Positions 1 through 9,429 are shown, counted from the stretch's first letter. The stretch: DNA of 64,000 nucleotides from Noviherbaspirillum aerium (GCF_008929045.1 NZ_VFAH01000030.1:1-64000); one strand, 5' to 3'. Notes: generated by a model from the letters alone, not told the origin. A program made the numbers and translations.

Positions 1-1139
1 GCCAGCGAGATCGGCAGGCTCCAGCCTTGTCCGAGCCAGCCGGCATGGGGGTTGTCGGAGCAGTAGGTGCGCTGCCAGGGCAGCGGCAGGGGCGCCGGCA
101 GGTCGAAGTCGAGTTCGGTGTCGCCTTCGAGCAGCTTGCAGCCGAACAGGGGATTGACCGGCTTGCCGACCTCCACGCAGCTCTTGCAGGCCAGGCCTTC
201 GCCCTGCTTGACCGGTTTGGCCGGCGTGGCGGCGTCGGGCTCCGGTGCCGGCTTGCTGGTCTTTGCCGGCGGCGGCGGGACTGCCGGCGTTCTCGCTTCC
301 GCCTTGATCGGCGGCTGCAGGGCCGGATGCTTGAGCAGGCGTGCTTCATGGGCCTGCAGCCAGCTGCCGAAACCCGGCCCCAGCCGGCTCTTGCCCAGCT
401 CGCCCAAGAGGCGCGCCTTGCCGGCGCCGCCGCGCAGCAGCACCAGCACGATGGAGCGCAGCAGGGCGCGCACCAGCATCACATGGCCGCGCGCGAAGTT
501 CTCCACCGCCTGCTGCATGTGGCGGGCATACGCCGTCGCATCCTCGGGCCGCTGGCGCCCGGCCTGCCAGCCATGGGCAAAGCCGCCGCCATAGGCCCTG
601 GCCACTTCCACGGCGGCGTCGCTGATGCCCTCGGCCAGGGCCGGCAAGCCCATCAGCGTCATGACGTAGCCGGCCACCTGCAGGCCGACCGAGGCGCCGG
701 CCATGGCGCCGGGCACGGCACCGCCGCCGCCGGCAAAGAAACCGAGCGCGGCGCCGCCTGCGCCGCCGATGACGATGCCGCCGCCCAGGTACATGGCCGA
801 TTCGGCCAGCACTTCCCACAGGCCGCTCCAGATGGCGCTCAGGTCGATGCCGTCGATCTGCTGGCGCAGCAGCAGGCGGGCGCGGGCATTGGAGTCGCTG
901 AGGGCATGGATGACGCAGGACGAGCTGCGCAGGGTGGGACTATGGGCATGGGCCAGGCGGACGAGGTTGTCGAAGCTGGCGGAGGAAAAGGACCAGGCGG
1001 CGAGGCGCTGCTCGATGGCGACGCGCAAGGCGACTTCGGGATGCGCGGCTAGGCGCTGGTAGTCGTCGAGCAGGTGCTGGAGCTTGCGGAAGTGGGGGCT
1101 GGAGGAAGGCAGGAAGGGTGGGCTGGGGTGACTGGACAT
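1..1139 (-). CDS. Rhs-family protein, N-terminal part (3' end outside window)
   Basis: An open frame of about 379 codons reads from the ATG at 1139 off the left edge. It begins MSSHPSPPFLPSSSPHFRKL. Around residues 105-165 is a glycine-rich hydrophobic stretch (GGGIVIGGAGGAALGFFAGG) like the glycine-zipper DUF6861 region of some Rhs effectors. A Pro/Ala linker follows, then the start of a DUF6531-type Rhs domain near residues 325-375: a VNPLFGCK motif, a DFDLPAPLPLPWQR motif and GQGWSLP. YD repeats and a variable toxin C-terminus would be expected beyond the edge but cannot be seen. Rhs proteins with this front end are usually polymorphic toxins delivered by type VI secretion or related routes; that role is family knowledge. 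No VgrG, PAAR or immunity gene lies inside the window. It shares strand with the upstream secretion operon, 167 bp away, but nothing ties it functionally. Confidence 0.8.
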   Translation of the reverse strand, partial: MSSHPSPPFLPSSSPHFRKLQHLLDDYQRLAAHPEVALRVAIEQRLAAWSFSSASFDNLVRLAHAHSPTLRSSSCVIHALSDSNARARLLLRQQIDGIDLSAIWSGLWEVLAESAMYLGGGIVIGGAGGAALGFFAGGGGAVPGAMAGASVGLQVAGYVMTLMGLPALAEGISDAAVEVARAYGGGFAHGWQAGRQRPEDATAYARHMQQAVENFARGHVMLVRALLRSIVLVLLRGGAGKARLLGELGKSRLGPGFGSWLQAHEARLLKHPALQPPIKAEARTPAVPPPPAKTSKPAPEPDAATPAKPVKQGEGLACKSCVEVGKPVNPLFGCKLLEGDTELDFDLPAPLPLPWQRTYCSDNPHAGWLGQGWSLPISL

Positions 1140-1306
1140 GGCGGCTGGGACTTGTCGGGAAGGAAACAAAACCAGCGCGCGATGTTAGCATCCTTTTAAC
1201 ATTGATGATGTTGTTTTGATAACACAGATGGGTGAACAAGACATTACGGGAACGGCGCGCCCGGCATGTCGTGGCCAGAAAGAGAAAGCTTAAACAGGAA
1301 GATGCG

Positions 1307-2677
1307 TCATCCGCCGATCTGGCGGAAGGGGTCGAGCGCGAGGTCGATGACGCGCCGTTCGCGGACCACGATTTCTGCGGTGGCCGTCATGCCGTAACGC
1401 AGCGGAAAGCGGGTTTCCCCGATTTCGTAATAGTCGCGCTCCAGCGCCACCCGGCCTTCATAGACCGGCTGCTTGCTCTGGGCGGAAGGCTTGGTGGCCG
1501 GCGAGATGAATTCCACGGTGCCGTTGATCAGGCCGTAACGCTGGTAGGGGAAGGCATTGAACTTGAGCTTCACTTGCAGCCCTTCGCGCAGGAAGGCGCG
1601 GTCCTGCTCGGCGATGTCGATCTTGAGGACGGGCCGCGCATTCTTGGGCGCGATGCCGCCGATCGGCGTATTGGCCTGCACCTTGTCGCCGCTTTGGGTG
1701 GAGATGACATCGGTGATCACGCCGTCGGTGGGCGCGACGATGAGCAGGAAGTTGTCCTTGTCGATGTTCTCGAAGCGGATGCGGGCGGCGGCGTCGGCGA
1801 CCAGGCGGGCGGTCTGCACCTGCAGGCGCGACTTGTCCTCGGCATTGGCGATCTCGCGCAGCGCGGCATCGTACTGCAGCTGCAGCTTGGCGAGCTCCTG
1901 CCCGCTGCCTTCGATCTGGGCGCTGGCTTCGCCGAACTCCTGGCTGAGCCGGAAATTGAGTTCGCCGATCTTCGATTGCGCCACCCGCAGCGCATTCTCG
2001 GCGGCCAGCAGCGCGCTCTTCTTGCCCTCGACCTGCAGCGCCGAGACGCCGCCGCCGCCCGGCAGCGCAAACAGGCGGGCATACTTGTCCGCCTCTTCCT
2101 TGGCCACATCCCGCGCGCGGCGCGCATTGTCAAGGTTGCTGCGCGCTTCTTCGAGCTGTGCCTTCTGCCCTTCGGCCAGCTTGGAGGTGCCTTCGGCCAT
2201 GCGTTTTTCATGCAGGCGCTGCGCGACTTCGATCTGCTGCTTGAGCGTGACGACGCGCCGCTCCATCAGCGCCTTGCGCTCGGGGAACTGCTTCCATTCC
2301 CGTTCCGCGTCTTCGAGCTTCAGCTGCGCTTCCAGCGCATTGGTGGCGGCTTCGATCGCGCCGCGCGCGTTCAGCCTCGCCAGCACGTCGCCCTTGGATA
2401 CCGGCTGCCCTTCGGCGATGTAGAGATTGGCCAGTTCGCCGTCGACCGGCGCATACAGGCGACGCACTTCCGAGTCGGGCACCAGCGCGCCGGGCGCGGC
2501 CACCATCACATCCGCATGGCCGACGAAGGACCAGACCAGTCCGGTCAGGATCAGGCCGAGCATGGTATAGACCACCGCCTGCGTCAGCCGCCACGGCTCC
2601 GAGGCGAGAATGGCAATGCCTTCGGCGCTGTGGTCTTCGAGCGCCACCGACAGCGGCTTGAGTTGCGCTTCCTTCAT
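1307..2677 (-). CDS. HlyD-family periplasmic adaptor (type I secretion membrane fusion protein)
   Basis: A 456-residue inner-membrane-anchored adaptor that would bridge an ABC exporter to an outer-membrane channel. Its start MKEAQLKPL overlaps the stop of the upstream FHA gene as ATGA (2674-2677), which favours this ATG over the in-frame upstream extension. One membrane segment lies near residues 33-52 (VYTMLGLILTGLVWSFVG). A biotinyl-lipoyl-like half follows (LYAPVDGELANLYIAEGQ), then a long alpha-hairpin of about residues 105-270 and a beta-barrel half (FNAFPYQRYGLINGTVEF). This order is typical of HlyD adaptors for peptidase-containing exporters. It is the last gene of the HD-GYP/TolC/FHA/HlyD operon. 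The only C39-type ABC transporter in the window is 25 kb away, so pairing them is inference from gene content and shared promoter type. Confidence 0.9.
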   Translation of the reverse strand: MKEAQLKPLSVALEDHSAEGIAILASEPWRLTQAVVYTMLGLILTGLVWSFVGHADVMVAAPGALVPDSEVRRLYAPVDGELANLYIAEGQPVSKGDVLARLNARGAIEAATNALEAQLKLEDAEREWKQFPERKALMERRVVTLKQQIEVAQRLHEKRMAEGTSKLAEGQKAQLEEARSNLDNARRARDVAKEEADKYARLFALPGGGGVSALQVEGKKSALLAAENALRVAQSKIGELNFRLSQEFGEASAQIEGSGQELAKLQLQYDAALREIANAEDKSRLQVQTARLVADAAARIRFENIDKDNFLLIVAPTDGVITDVISTQSGDKVQANTPIGGIAPKNARPVLKIDIAEQDRAFLREGLQVKLKFNAFPYQRYGLINGTVEFISPATKPSAQSKQPVYEGRVALERDYYEIGETRFPLRYGMTATAEIVVRERRVIDLALDPFRQIGG

Positions 2678-5211
2678 TTTTCCGCTCCTCCCAGCAGGGC
2701 CAGCTTGGCTTTCACGACGCCCGGATCGAGCACCCGCTGCAATTCCATCATCGAACGCCGCTGCAGTTCGGCTTCCGCCGCGATCTCGGCCTGCAGCTTG
2801 TCCCATTGCGGCGGGTAGGCGATCTTCAGTTCCTTGTAGAGGCGCATGCCCTTGACCGCGCTGTCATTGGCTTCGGTCAACAGCCGCGCCTGCGCCCGGA
2901 ACTGGCCCGACACGCCCGATTCCAGCCGCTGCGCGCCGCCGATCGAGCCGTTGTCGCGATAGCGCCGCCATTGCGCCTGGGCCCGCGTCAGCATTTCCTC
3001 GGCGCGCTTGCCGGCGCGCACGGTCAGCGCCTTGATCTCGGGTTCGATGCCGCGCAGGTACCAGGTGTCTTCTTCGCTGTCGAGCAAGGTGTAGAAGGCA
3101 AGGAGCCGCTCCTCATAGTCCTTGCCGCCGCGCGCGCGCTGCAGTTCCGCGAACTGGGCGGCGACTTCCTTCTTGTGCGCCAGCTGCCGCGCCGCCACGT
3201 CGGACCAGGGGCCGCGCGGCGCCTGTTCCAGCAGCGTGAACGCCTGGCGGGCATTGCCCTGCTGCCATGCCTGCATGACTTGCCGGTACTGTCCGATCAG
3301 GGCTTCCGGCGGCAGGCTGCCGCCCTGCATGAGCGAGCGGACATGCGCCTGGAACGGCGGCGTCGTGAAGCCGCCCTGGCTGAGCAGCGTCACCATCGGC
3401 CCGAGCTGCTGCGCCCGCATATGGCCCTGCATCGCTGAATAACGGCGCAGGTCCTGGCGCAGCGCATCCACGCCGACCAGGCGCGGATATTTTTCCGCAA
3501 CATCGTTGAACACGTTTTCCAGCGCCTGCGGCCTCTCCTGCCGCAATTCCTCCCCGATGGTGGCCTTCAGCCTGTCGATTGCGGCGACATAGACGGCATT
3601 GTCGCTCTGCAGCTTGCGCAGGTGGCTGAGCGCGAGGGCATACGGCTCCTTGAATTCGGGCACCAGGCTGGCGACCCGCGCCAGCAAACGCTGGTGGGCG
3701 GCGGGGTCCTCATCCCATTGCCCGAGCAGGGTCCTGATCTGCTGTTCATCGGCAAACAGGCGGATCGGCGCTTCCAGCCCGCCGCGTCCCAGCACGAAAC
3801 GCTCCAGCCGGCCGATCCAGCCGAGTTCCCGCAGCAGCGGCTGCGCTTCGTCGTTCTGCCCCGCTTCGGCACTGGCCTTGGCCAGCACGGCGTCGGCGCG
3901 GTCGTACTGCCCGGCCTGCAATGCCGACAGCCATGCCGGCACGTGCGTCTTCATCAATGCCTCGGTGGCCAGCGCCTTGAGTTCGGCATTGCCGGCATCC
4001 CTTGCCAGCGCGGCGGAGGCAATGGATGCGGCCCGGGCATGATTGCCCTCGGCCATGAGTTCCCTGACCTGCTGTTCCGATCCCGGCATCAGCAGGAAGG
4101 TGCCGCCGGCGGCGAGCGCGGCGACGACCGCCGCCGCCGCGATCCGGCCGCGCGTCCATCCCGACCTGGCTGCCTTGCCCGCATCGCGGCCCTCGCCGTG
4201 CCCGAGCGCCTTGCGCATCTCGGCCAGCATGATCCCCATGCGTCCCTGCCGCCGCTTGCCCTGCGCGGGCTGCGCCGGACGTTCCGGGTGATCGGCCGGT
4301 TCCGGCTCATCCCCGCCAGGATCGTCCTGCAAGGGCGCGGGATCGACGCAGAAAATGTTGAGAAACGAATCGGCGGAAGCAACGAAGGTGGTCTTGTCGG
4401 ACGCGCTCTCATTCTCGGCGGGACGCATCGCCTTGCCGAACTTGGTGACGGTATTGTCGCTTTGCAGCTGCGCTTCCTCGATGCCGATCTTGTAGACGAA
4501 ATGATGGCCGCCGAAGGCGAGCGTGTCGCCCTGCTTGAGCGGCATGGCGCGTTCGTCGAGACGCTTGCCGTTGAGGAAGGTGCCATTGGTGCTGCCGAGA
4601 TCCTCGATGAAGGGCGCCCCGCTCTTGAGGAAGATGTGCGCGTGCCGCCGCGATAGGTAGTTGACCTGCTCCGGATACTGCTCCCGGTAACGCGAAAAGA
4701 CGGTATCGCTCTTGCTGATCAGGAAGGGAAACTGGGTGACCACCACCGGCTGCAGCTCCGGCACACCCGATTCCGGGCTCAGCGTCACGCTGGCCAGCCG
4801 GGTGGTCTTGCGCGGCGCATTGATACGTTCGCCGATCTGCAGGCGGAACGACAGTTCGCGGCCGAAGCAGACGGTATCGCCGTCGTGCAGCATGCGCGTC
4901 TTCTGCCGGATGTCGTCGCCGTTGACGGTGGTGCCGTTCTTGCTGCCGAGATCGGCGATGTAGGCGGCGCCGTATTCGCAAAAGATGCGCGCATGCCGGC
5001 GCGACAGATCGCCGACCAGGTCGGGCGGATAGTCGACGAAGGGAGGCTCGCTGCGCCCTATCGCGAACAGGCTGTCGCGGATGCGGATCTCGGACAGCTC
5101 GGTATGGGCGAGCGGCTTGAGCACGATGCCGATGCCGGCGTCGAGCATCGTGGACATCGCGGGATCGGCCAATACGGCGGCCTCGCCGGCCAGGTTTTTT
5201 TGAGACAACAT
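2674..5211 (-). CDS. Membrane protein with two FHA domains and a long helical C-terminal region
   Basis: An 845-residue protein with tandem phosphothreonine-binding FHA domains in the cytoplasm. FHA1 (about residues 48-125) has the G-R-S, SRRHA (70-74) and GSKNGT (89-94) signatures. FHA2 (about 160-245) has SRRHA (187-191) and GSTNGT (206-211). A basic linker leads to one transmembrane helix around 356-377. The remaining 470 or so residues are Ala/Gln-rich and alpha-helical, possibly repeat-like, and I cannot assign them to a family. The start ATG at 5211 directly abuts the TolC-like stop (5212-5214), and the end overlaps hlyD. Set between channel and adaptor genes, it probably reads the phosphorylation state set by the nearby kinase and phosphatase and passes it to the secretion machinery, as Fha proteins do in type VI secretion. 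That role is inferred. Confidence 0.85.
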   Translation of the reverse strand: MLSQKNLAGEAAVLADPAMSTMLDAGIGIVLKPLAHTELSEIRIRDSLFAIGRSEPPFVDYPPDLVGDLSRRHARIFCEYGAAYIADLGSKNGTTVNGDDIRQKTRMLHDGDTVCFGRELSFRLQIGERINAPRKTTRLASVTLSPESGVPELQPVVVTQFPFLISKSDTVFSRYREQYPEQVNYLSRRHAHIFLKSGAPFIEDLGSTNGTFLNGKRLDERAMPLKQGDTLAFGGHHFVYKIGIEEAQLQSDNTVTKFGKAMRPAENESASDKTTFVASADSFLNIFCVDPAPLQDDPGGDEPEPADHPERPAQPAQGKRRQGRMGIMLAEMRKALGHGEGRDAGKAARSGWTRGRIAAAAVVAALAAGGTFLLMPGSEQQVRELMAEGNHARAASIASAALARDAGNAELKALATEALMKTHVPAWLSALQAGQYDRADAVLAKASAEAGQNDEAQPLLRELGWIGRLERFVLGRGGLEAPIRLFADEQQIRTLLGQWDEDPAAHQRLLARVASLVPEFKEPYALALSHLRKLQSDNAVYVAAIDRLKATIGEELRQERPQALENVFNDVAEKYPRLVGVDALRQDLRRYSAMQGHMRAQQLGPMVTLLSQGGFTTPPFQAHVRSLMQGGSLPPEALIGQYRQVMQAWQQGNARQAFTLLEQAPRGPWSDVAARQLAHKKEVAAQFAELQRARGGKDYEERLLAFYTLLDSEEDTWYLRGIEPEIKALTVRAGKRAEEMLTRAQAQWRRYRDNGSIGGAQRLESGVSGQFRAQARLLTEANDSAVKGMRLYKELKIAYPPQWDKLQAEIAAEAELQRRSMMELQRVLDPGVVKAKLALLGGAEK

Positions 5212-6720
5212 TTACTGTTCAGCCTTCCCTGCTGCACCTACTGCGATGGTCGGCCATCCGCCGCCCAGCGCCTTGTACAGCGTGACGGTATCGGACAGGA
5301 TCTGCTGGTGATTGGCGAGCAGCGCCAGCTTCGCGCCCAGCAGCGAGCGCTGGGTTTCAAACACTTCAAGCTGCGACACCACGCCTTCCCGGAGCTGCCC
5401 TTCGATCTGCGCGGCCACCACATCGAGATGTTCCACCTGCTGGCGCAGTTCGTCGCGTTGGCGCTTGTGGATGTCGAGGTTGACCAGCGCATTCTCGACC
5501 TCTTCGAAAGCGCCGATCACGGTCTTGCGGTATTCCTCTTCCACCAGCTTCGATTCCGCCTCGCTGGTGCGCACCCGCGCCTTCACATTGGGGTCGAGCA
5601 CCGGGAAGTTAATGCTTGGCAAAAATCCCAGCGTGAAGGTCTTGAGCAGGTCCGTCAGTGCAAAGCTGGAGCTGCCGCCGCGGCCGGTAAGGCTTACCGA
5701 AGGCAGCTGCGCCAGCTTGGCCTGTCCGGTCAGGTTGTGCGCGGCCAGCACCCGGTATTCGGCGGCCACGATGTCGGGCCGGCGCTTCAGCAGTTCCGAG
5801 GGCAGGCCATTCGGCACCGCCGGCAGATGCACCTTCTGCTGCAGGCGGCCGGCCGGCACCTTGAAGTCGCCGGCCGGCACGCCGAGCAGCGTGGCCAGCG
5901 CGTTGCCCGTCAGATCGCGGGCGCGGTTGAGTTCCAGCATGTCGTTGTTGAGGCGGTTCAGCTCGGCGCGCTGCTGCAGCACCCGGGTGTTGGGCAGCAG
6001 GCCGTTCTTGTGCATCGCCTCGTAGATCGAAAGAATCTGCCGGTTCTTCTCCAGCGCCTGCCGCTGCTGTTCGATCTGCTCGTCGAGCTGCAGGATCTGG
6101 AAATAGGAAGTCGAGACGCCCGATACCAGGTTCAGGTAACCGGCGCGCCAGTCGGCCTCGGTGGCGTTGAACTCGGCGGTCTGCGCCTGCACGCCCTTTT
6201 CCACCTTGCCCCAGATATCGAGTTCCCAGTTGACCTGGGTGCCGACATTGAAGGTCTTGCTCAGCTTCTGGCCGGTGCTCTTCTCGAAGCTGGCGCCGGC
6301 GCCGGCATCGAGGATGGGCAGCGCGCCCGCGCGCGCCTCGCCGATCTGCGCCGAAGCCACGCGGGTACGCGCCGCCAGGATCTTCACGTCGATATTGTTG
6401 GCGATCGCCTTGGTCACCAGCGCATCGAGATAGGGATCGCGGAACTCCCGCCACCAGTCGGGGCGGATGGCTTCCGCCGGCGCCACTGCTGTTGAGTTCT
6501 GCTGCGACCAGGATGCCTTCATCGGCGTTTCCGGCTGCCGGTATTCGCTCATCTTGACGTCGGCGCAGCCGCACAGCATGGCCGCGGCCAGCACTGCGGC
6601 GATGCGCGCAGGCCTGCCGAGCGCCATGTCGAGCGCAAGGAATCCGCGCGTTCCGCTTACGTTGGTTCCGATGGTTCCGATGGTTCGCATGTCGCGGCCA
6701 ATTCCTTTCCTGGTGTTCAT
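5212..6720 (-). CDS. TolC/NodT-type outer-membrane efflux lipoprotein
   Basis: An outer-membrane channel of about 502 residues, of the NodT/OprM type, with two OEP repeats. The hydrophobic export segment ends in a lipobox-like LCGC at residues 49-52, so the mature lipoprotein would begin at Cys52. Typical motifs are an EFRDPYLDALV-like stretch, an ILAARTRVASAQIGEARA helix and, near the end, LLGAKLALLANHQQI. The chosen ATG (6720) overlaps the HD-GYP stop as ATGA. It leaves an unusually long run before the signal helix, so the ATG at 6627 is a possible alternative start. It lies in one operon with the FHA protein and HlyD, and supplies the outer-membrane component missing near the C39 ABC exporter at 27-30 kb. 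Confidence 0.9.
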   Translation of the reverse strand: MNTRKGIGRDMRTIGTIGTNVSGTRGFLALDMALGRPARIAAVLAAAMLCGCADVKMSEYRQPETPMKASWSQQNSTAVAPAEAIRPDWWREFRDPYLDALVTKAIANNIDVKILAARTRVASAQIGEARAGALPILDAGAGASFEKSTGQKLSKTFNVGTQVNWELDIWGKVEKGVQAQTAEFNATEADWRAGYLNLVSGVSTSYFQILQLDEQIEQQRQALEKNRQILSIYEAMHKNGLLPNTRVLQQRAELNRLNNDMLELNRARDLTGNALATLLGVPAGDFKVPAGRLQQKVHLPAVPNGLPSELLKRRPDIVAAEYRVLAAHNLTGQAKLAQLPSVSLTGRGGSSSFALTDLLKTFTLGFLPSINFPVLDPNVKARVRTSEAESKLVEEEYRKTVIGAFEEVENALVNLDIHKRQRDELRQQVEHLDVVAAQIEGQLREGVVSQLEVFETQRSLLGAKLALLANHQQILSDTVTLYKALGGGWPTIAVGAAGKAEQ

Positions 6721-8666
6721 GATGGTGCCCATACACGTGATTCAACAAAGACATTGAACAGATTTGCATCCAGCTTGCCGCTGCGGCATTCGCGTCCGAT
6801 CAGGTCGAGCGCCAGTTCGGCCGGCAAGGCTTTCTTGTAGGGACGGTCGCTGGCGGTCAGCGCGTCGTAGATATCGCAGATGGTGAGGATGCGGGTCTGC
6901 ATGCTGATCTGATCGCCGCACAATCCCATCGGATAGCCGGAGCCGTCGAGCTTTTCATGATGGCCGTGGGCGATGCCGGGCACGGAGGAAAGATCGCGCG
7001 TCCAGGGAATCAGGATCAGGAAGGAATAGGAATCGACCACATGCGATTCGATCTGGCGCCGTTCCTCTTCGGTCAGGCAACCCTTGGAGATGCTCAGCGC
7101 GGCCGCCTCGGAGGTATCGAGCAGGCCCATCATCGCGCCGTCGAGATCGCGCACCGCATAGTCGACGATTTCCCGCAGGTCGGCCACCTCGCCGTGAGAG
7201 ATGGCCGGTTCATTCGCCATGCGGATCGCATCGAGGAAGCGCGCCAGTTTGGCCGACTCCTCGCGCAGGCCTCGCTCTATCCTGCGCTTCTCCTCGCAGA
7301 ACGCCGTCATGCCGAGGCGGTGTTCCATGTGCGTTTCGGCAAGCCTGCGGTAGGCTTCGCGTTCAAGACAGGCCTGCGCATACTTGAAGCGCTGTTCCAG
7401 CAGGCGCATTTCCATGTGGTGGAGTTTCTTTTCCTTGCGCAGCACATGCTCGCGCACGCCCACCTTGCCGAAGTCGTGCAGCAGCGCGGCATAGCGGATC
7501 TCCCGCACCTGGTCGCGGCTGAAGACGACGCGGCGCAGTTCCGGCATGTCGGCGCGGTCGACCGCGCAGGCCAGCCCCTCGGCATAATCGGCGACCCTGA
7601 ATGAATGCCCGGCGGTGGCCGGATCGCGTTCCTCGATGGCCTGCACCGATGCGCGCACGAAACCGTCAAGCAGGCGCTCGATGTCGGAATACAGCTGGAA
7701 GTTGCGCAGCGCCACCGCCGTCTCGGCGCATACGCCGGTCAGCATCTCCAGGTCCTGCTCCTTGAAGGCATACGGATCGGAGGAGGTATCCACCTGTATC
7801 AGGCCGAGACATTCGCCCTCGAGCAGCAGGGGCACGCACATCACGCTGCGGATGGCCTGGCTGATGATCGATTCCTGCGAACCGAAATGCCTGTCCGACA
7901 AGGTATCGACCGACAGCACCGATTGCTTGTTGTTGACCACTTCATTGATGAGGGTATGCGACATGCGCACCGAGGACAGTTCGACCGGCCTGCCGTCGCG
8001 GCGGCGCACCGCTACCGGAGACGGCGCTTCATCGGCATGCTTGCGCAGCAGGATGAAGGCGCGTTCCGCCAGCGGGAACAGGTCGAAGATGAAATTCATG
8101 ATCTTTTCGGTCAGCGTGGTTTCGTCGGTGACCGCGCCCAGCGCGATCCCGACCTGCGCCATCGCATGCAACTTGCGTACCGTCTGCTGCATGTCGCTCG
8201 CGCTCGCCGCCGAGCGGGCTTCCGCCGCCTCTTCCTTCAGGCTCTTGGCGTATTCGGTGGCGTCCACGGTCTTGGTGATGATGGTGGGCTGGCTGTCTTC
8301 GGCCGGCTCCAGCAGGGAATGAAACACGATCTGTACGGAGGAGACGAACAGTTCGTCGCCGTCACGCAGTGCGCGCCATGCACCCGGCGTCAATCGCGTG
8401 CCGGAAACAAAGGTGCCGTTGAAGGAATGCAGGTCTTCGATGAAATAGGTCAGGCCACGGCGGCGGATGCGCGCATGGCGGCGGCTGATGGTGTGTTCGG
8501 GAATGCAGAGGAACTGATCGTCGCCGAGCGAATCCTGCTGTTCCCGTCCGATCACGACTTCTTCCTGGAGCGGATACATGGCCGGCCCCGAGCCAACGTC
8601 GCCGATGACTTCGAGATATGCCAGCACCGCCTTGCCTGGCTGGGAGAAAGCGACTGCCTTGTCCAT
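6717..8666 (-). CDS. FHA-GAF-HD-GYP signalling protein (putative cyclic-di-GMP phosphodiesterase)
   Basis: About 649 residues. An N-terminal FHA domain (about 30-120) carries G-R-E, SRRHARIRR and SFNGTFVSG. A GAF-like sensor domain spans about 165-320. The HD-GYP domain has the HD pair at 397-398 (ALLHDFGKVGV) and the HHEKLDGSGYP box at about 569-579, followed by DALTASDRPYK. Catalytic residues look intact, so it should hydrolyse cyclic-di-GMP; this is family knowledge. Oddly, about 130 residues of helical, charged sequence separate the HD and GYP boxes, more than in a standard domain. An in-frame TTG at 8678 could add four residues; the ATG at 8666 is preferred. It is the first gene of the TolC/FHA/HlyD operon, behind a sigma-54-like promoter, and probably links phosphopeptide and second-messenger signals to export. 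Confidence 0.88.
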   Translation of the reverse strand: MDKAVAFSQPGKAVLAYLEVIGDVGSGPAMYPLQEEVVIGREQQDSLGDDQFLCIPEHTISRRHARIRRRGLTYFIEDLHSFNGTFVSGTRLTPGAWRALRDGDELFVSSVQIVFHSLLEPAEDSQPTIITKTVDATEYAKSLKEEAAEARSAASASDMQQTVRKLHAMAQVGIALGAVTDETTLTEKIMNFIFDLFPLAERAFILLRKHADEAPSPVAVRRRDGRPVELSSVRMSHTLINEVVNNKQSVLSVDTLSDRHFGSQESIISQAIRSVMCVPLLLEGECLGLIQVDTSSDPYAFKEQDLEMLTGVCAETAVALRNFQLYSDIERLLDGFVRASVQAIEERDPATAGHSFRVADYAEGLACAVDRADMPELRRVVFSRDQVREIRYAALLHDFGKVGVREHVLRKEKKLHHMEMRLLEQRFKYAQACLEREAYRRLAETHMEHRLGMTAFCEEKRRIERGLREESAKLARFLDAIRMANEPAISHGEVADLREIVDYAVRDLDGAMMGLLDTSEAAALSISKGCLTEEERRQIESHVVDSYSFLILIPWTRDLSSVPGIAHGHHEKLDGSGYPMGLCGDQISMQTRILTICDIYDALTASDRPYKKALPAELALDLIGRECRSGKLDANLFNVFVESRVWAPS

Positions 8667-8850
8667 TTTGCTATCCAATCTGCCGGATGCCCGCGTCCGA
8701 CGATCCGCAGCTGATTACAGTATCGTCAACCGGACTCAAAATAGCCAATCGCCGGACCATCGGCCTGCCGCGCAATGCAAGGCAAGCAATGCAGCGTCAT
8801 GCGCGGCGCATGCCATGAACCTGTCCGAACCCGATTCGCCAGACTGGCGT

Positions 8851-8866
8851 TGCAAGTTGCATGCCC
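8851..8866 (-). promoter_or_regulatory. Candidate sigma-54 promoter for the HD-GYP/TolC/FHA/HlyD operon
   Basis: On the minus strand the sequence GGGCATGCAACTTGCA has GG at 8865-8864 and GC at 8853-8852 separated by exactly ten bases, with a perfect TTGCA at the -12 element. It lies between the DUF4399 stop and the HD-GYP start, leaving a leader of about 170 bases. It is weaker than consensus at two -24 positions. Similar elements precede the kinase and peptide genes, and a sigma-54 activator is encoded in the same locus. Confidence 0.5.
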
Positions 8867-8895
8867 TGTCCGGCATGCCTGCGGACAGACTTCTG

Positions 8896-9321
8896 CTATC
8901 GCACCGTGACCGTGATCTTTTTCGACACGATCGGCGGCTTGTGCGGCACATGCTTGTCGTCGCCCATCAGCAGCTGCAGCGTGTGCCTTCCCGGCGGCAG
9001 CTCCACCATGGCTTCCGTCTCGCCGGCGCCGAAATGCAGGTGGTTCCGGTCCGACGGAATCTCCTGGCCGGCGGGCGGCAGCGCGGTGTCGATCAACAGG
9101 TGGTGATGGCCGGTGTTGGGATAGTTCACCCCCTTCGGCGCCACGCCCATGTTGCGCAGCCCGAACCAGACCCGGAAGGGCTTTCCGGCGGCGATGACTT
9201 CGCCGTCGTTGGGCCATCCGATATAGAGATAGGCTTCGGGGTTGGCGGGCTTTTCGTCGGCGATGGCGAGCGGCGACAACAGGCTGATCATGATTGCAAT
9301 GGCACCGGCGAGCTTGTCCAT
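8896..9321 (-). CDS. DUF4399 domain protein, exported (copy 2 of a tandem pair)
   Basis: 141 residues. The start MDKLAGAI is chosen because a GGGAG Shine-Dalgarno sits five bases upstream; the longer in-frame starts have none. A signal peptide (about 1-22, ending near LAIADE) precedes one DUF4399 domain with the family signatures NMGVAPKGV, GHHHLLID, IPSDRNHLHFGAGETE and a C-terminal SKKITVTV strand. It is probably periplasmic. No biochemical activity is known to me; the His-rich motifs could suggest metal or ligand binding, but that is speculation. It is closely related to the next upstream gene, 108 bp away on the same strand, and lies inside the secretion and phosphosignalling locus. Confidence 0.85.
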   Translation of the reverse strand: MDKLAGAIAIMISLLSPLAIADEKPANPEAYLYIGWPNDGEVIAAGKPFRVWFGLRNMGVAPKGVNYPNTGHHHLLIDTALPPAGQEIPSDRNHLHFGAGETEAMVELPPGRHTLQLLMGDDKHVPHKPPIVSKKITVTVR

Positions 9322-9429
9322 GAAGGCTCCCATCAGTTCAGGTTGGTTCGAATCGTGTTGGCATGATCCCGACAATCATGTCTGCCCTGGCCGCACAGTC
9401 GGCTGCGCTGCTGTCGGCGCAGTCGGGCG

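Noticed and set aside
27-1052. 341-codon plus-strand frame over the Rhs gene
   Set aside because: The minus-strand frame gives recognisable DUF6861-like and DUF6531 sequence; the plus frame is Gln/Gly/Ala-rich shadow.
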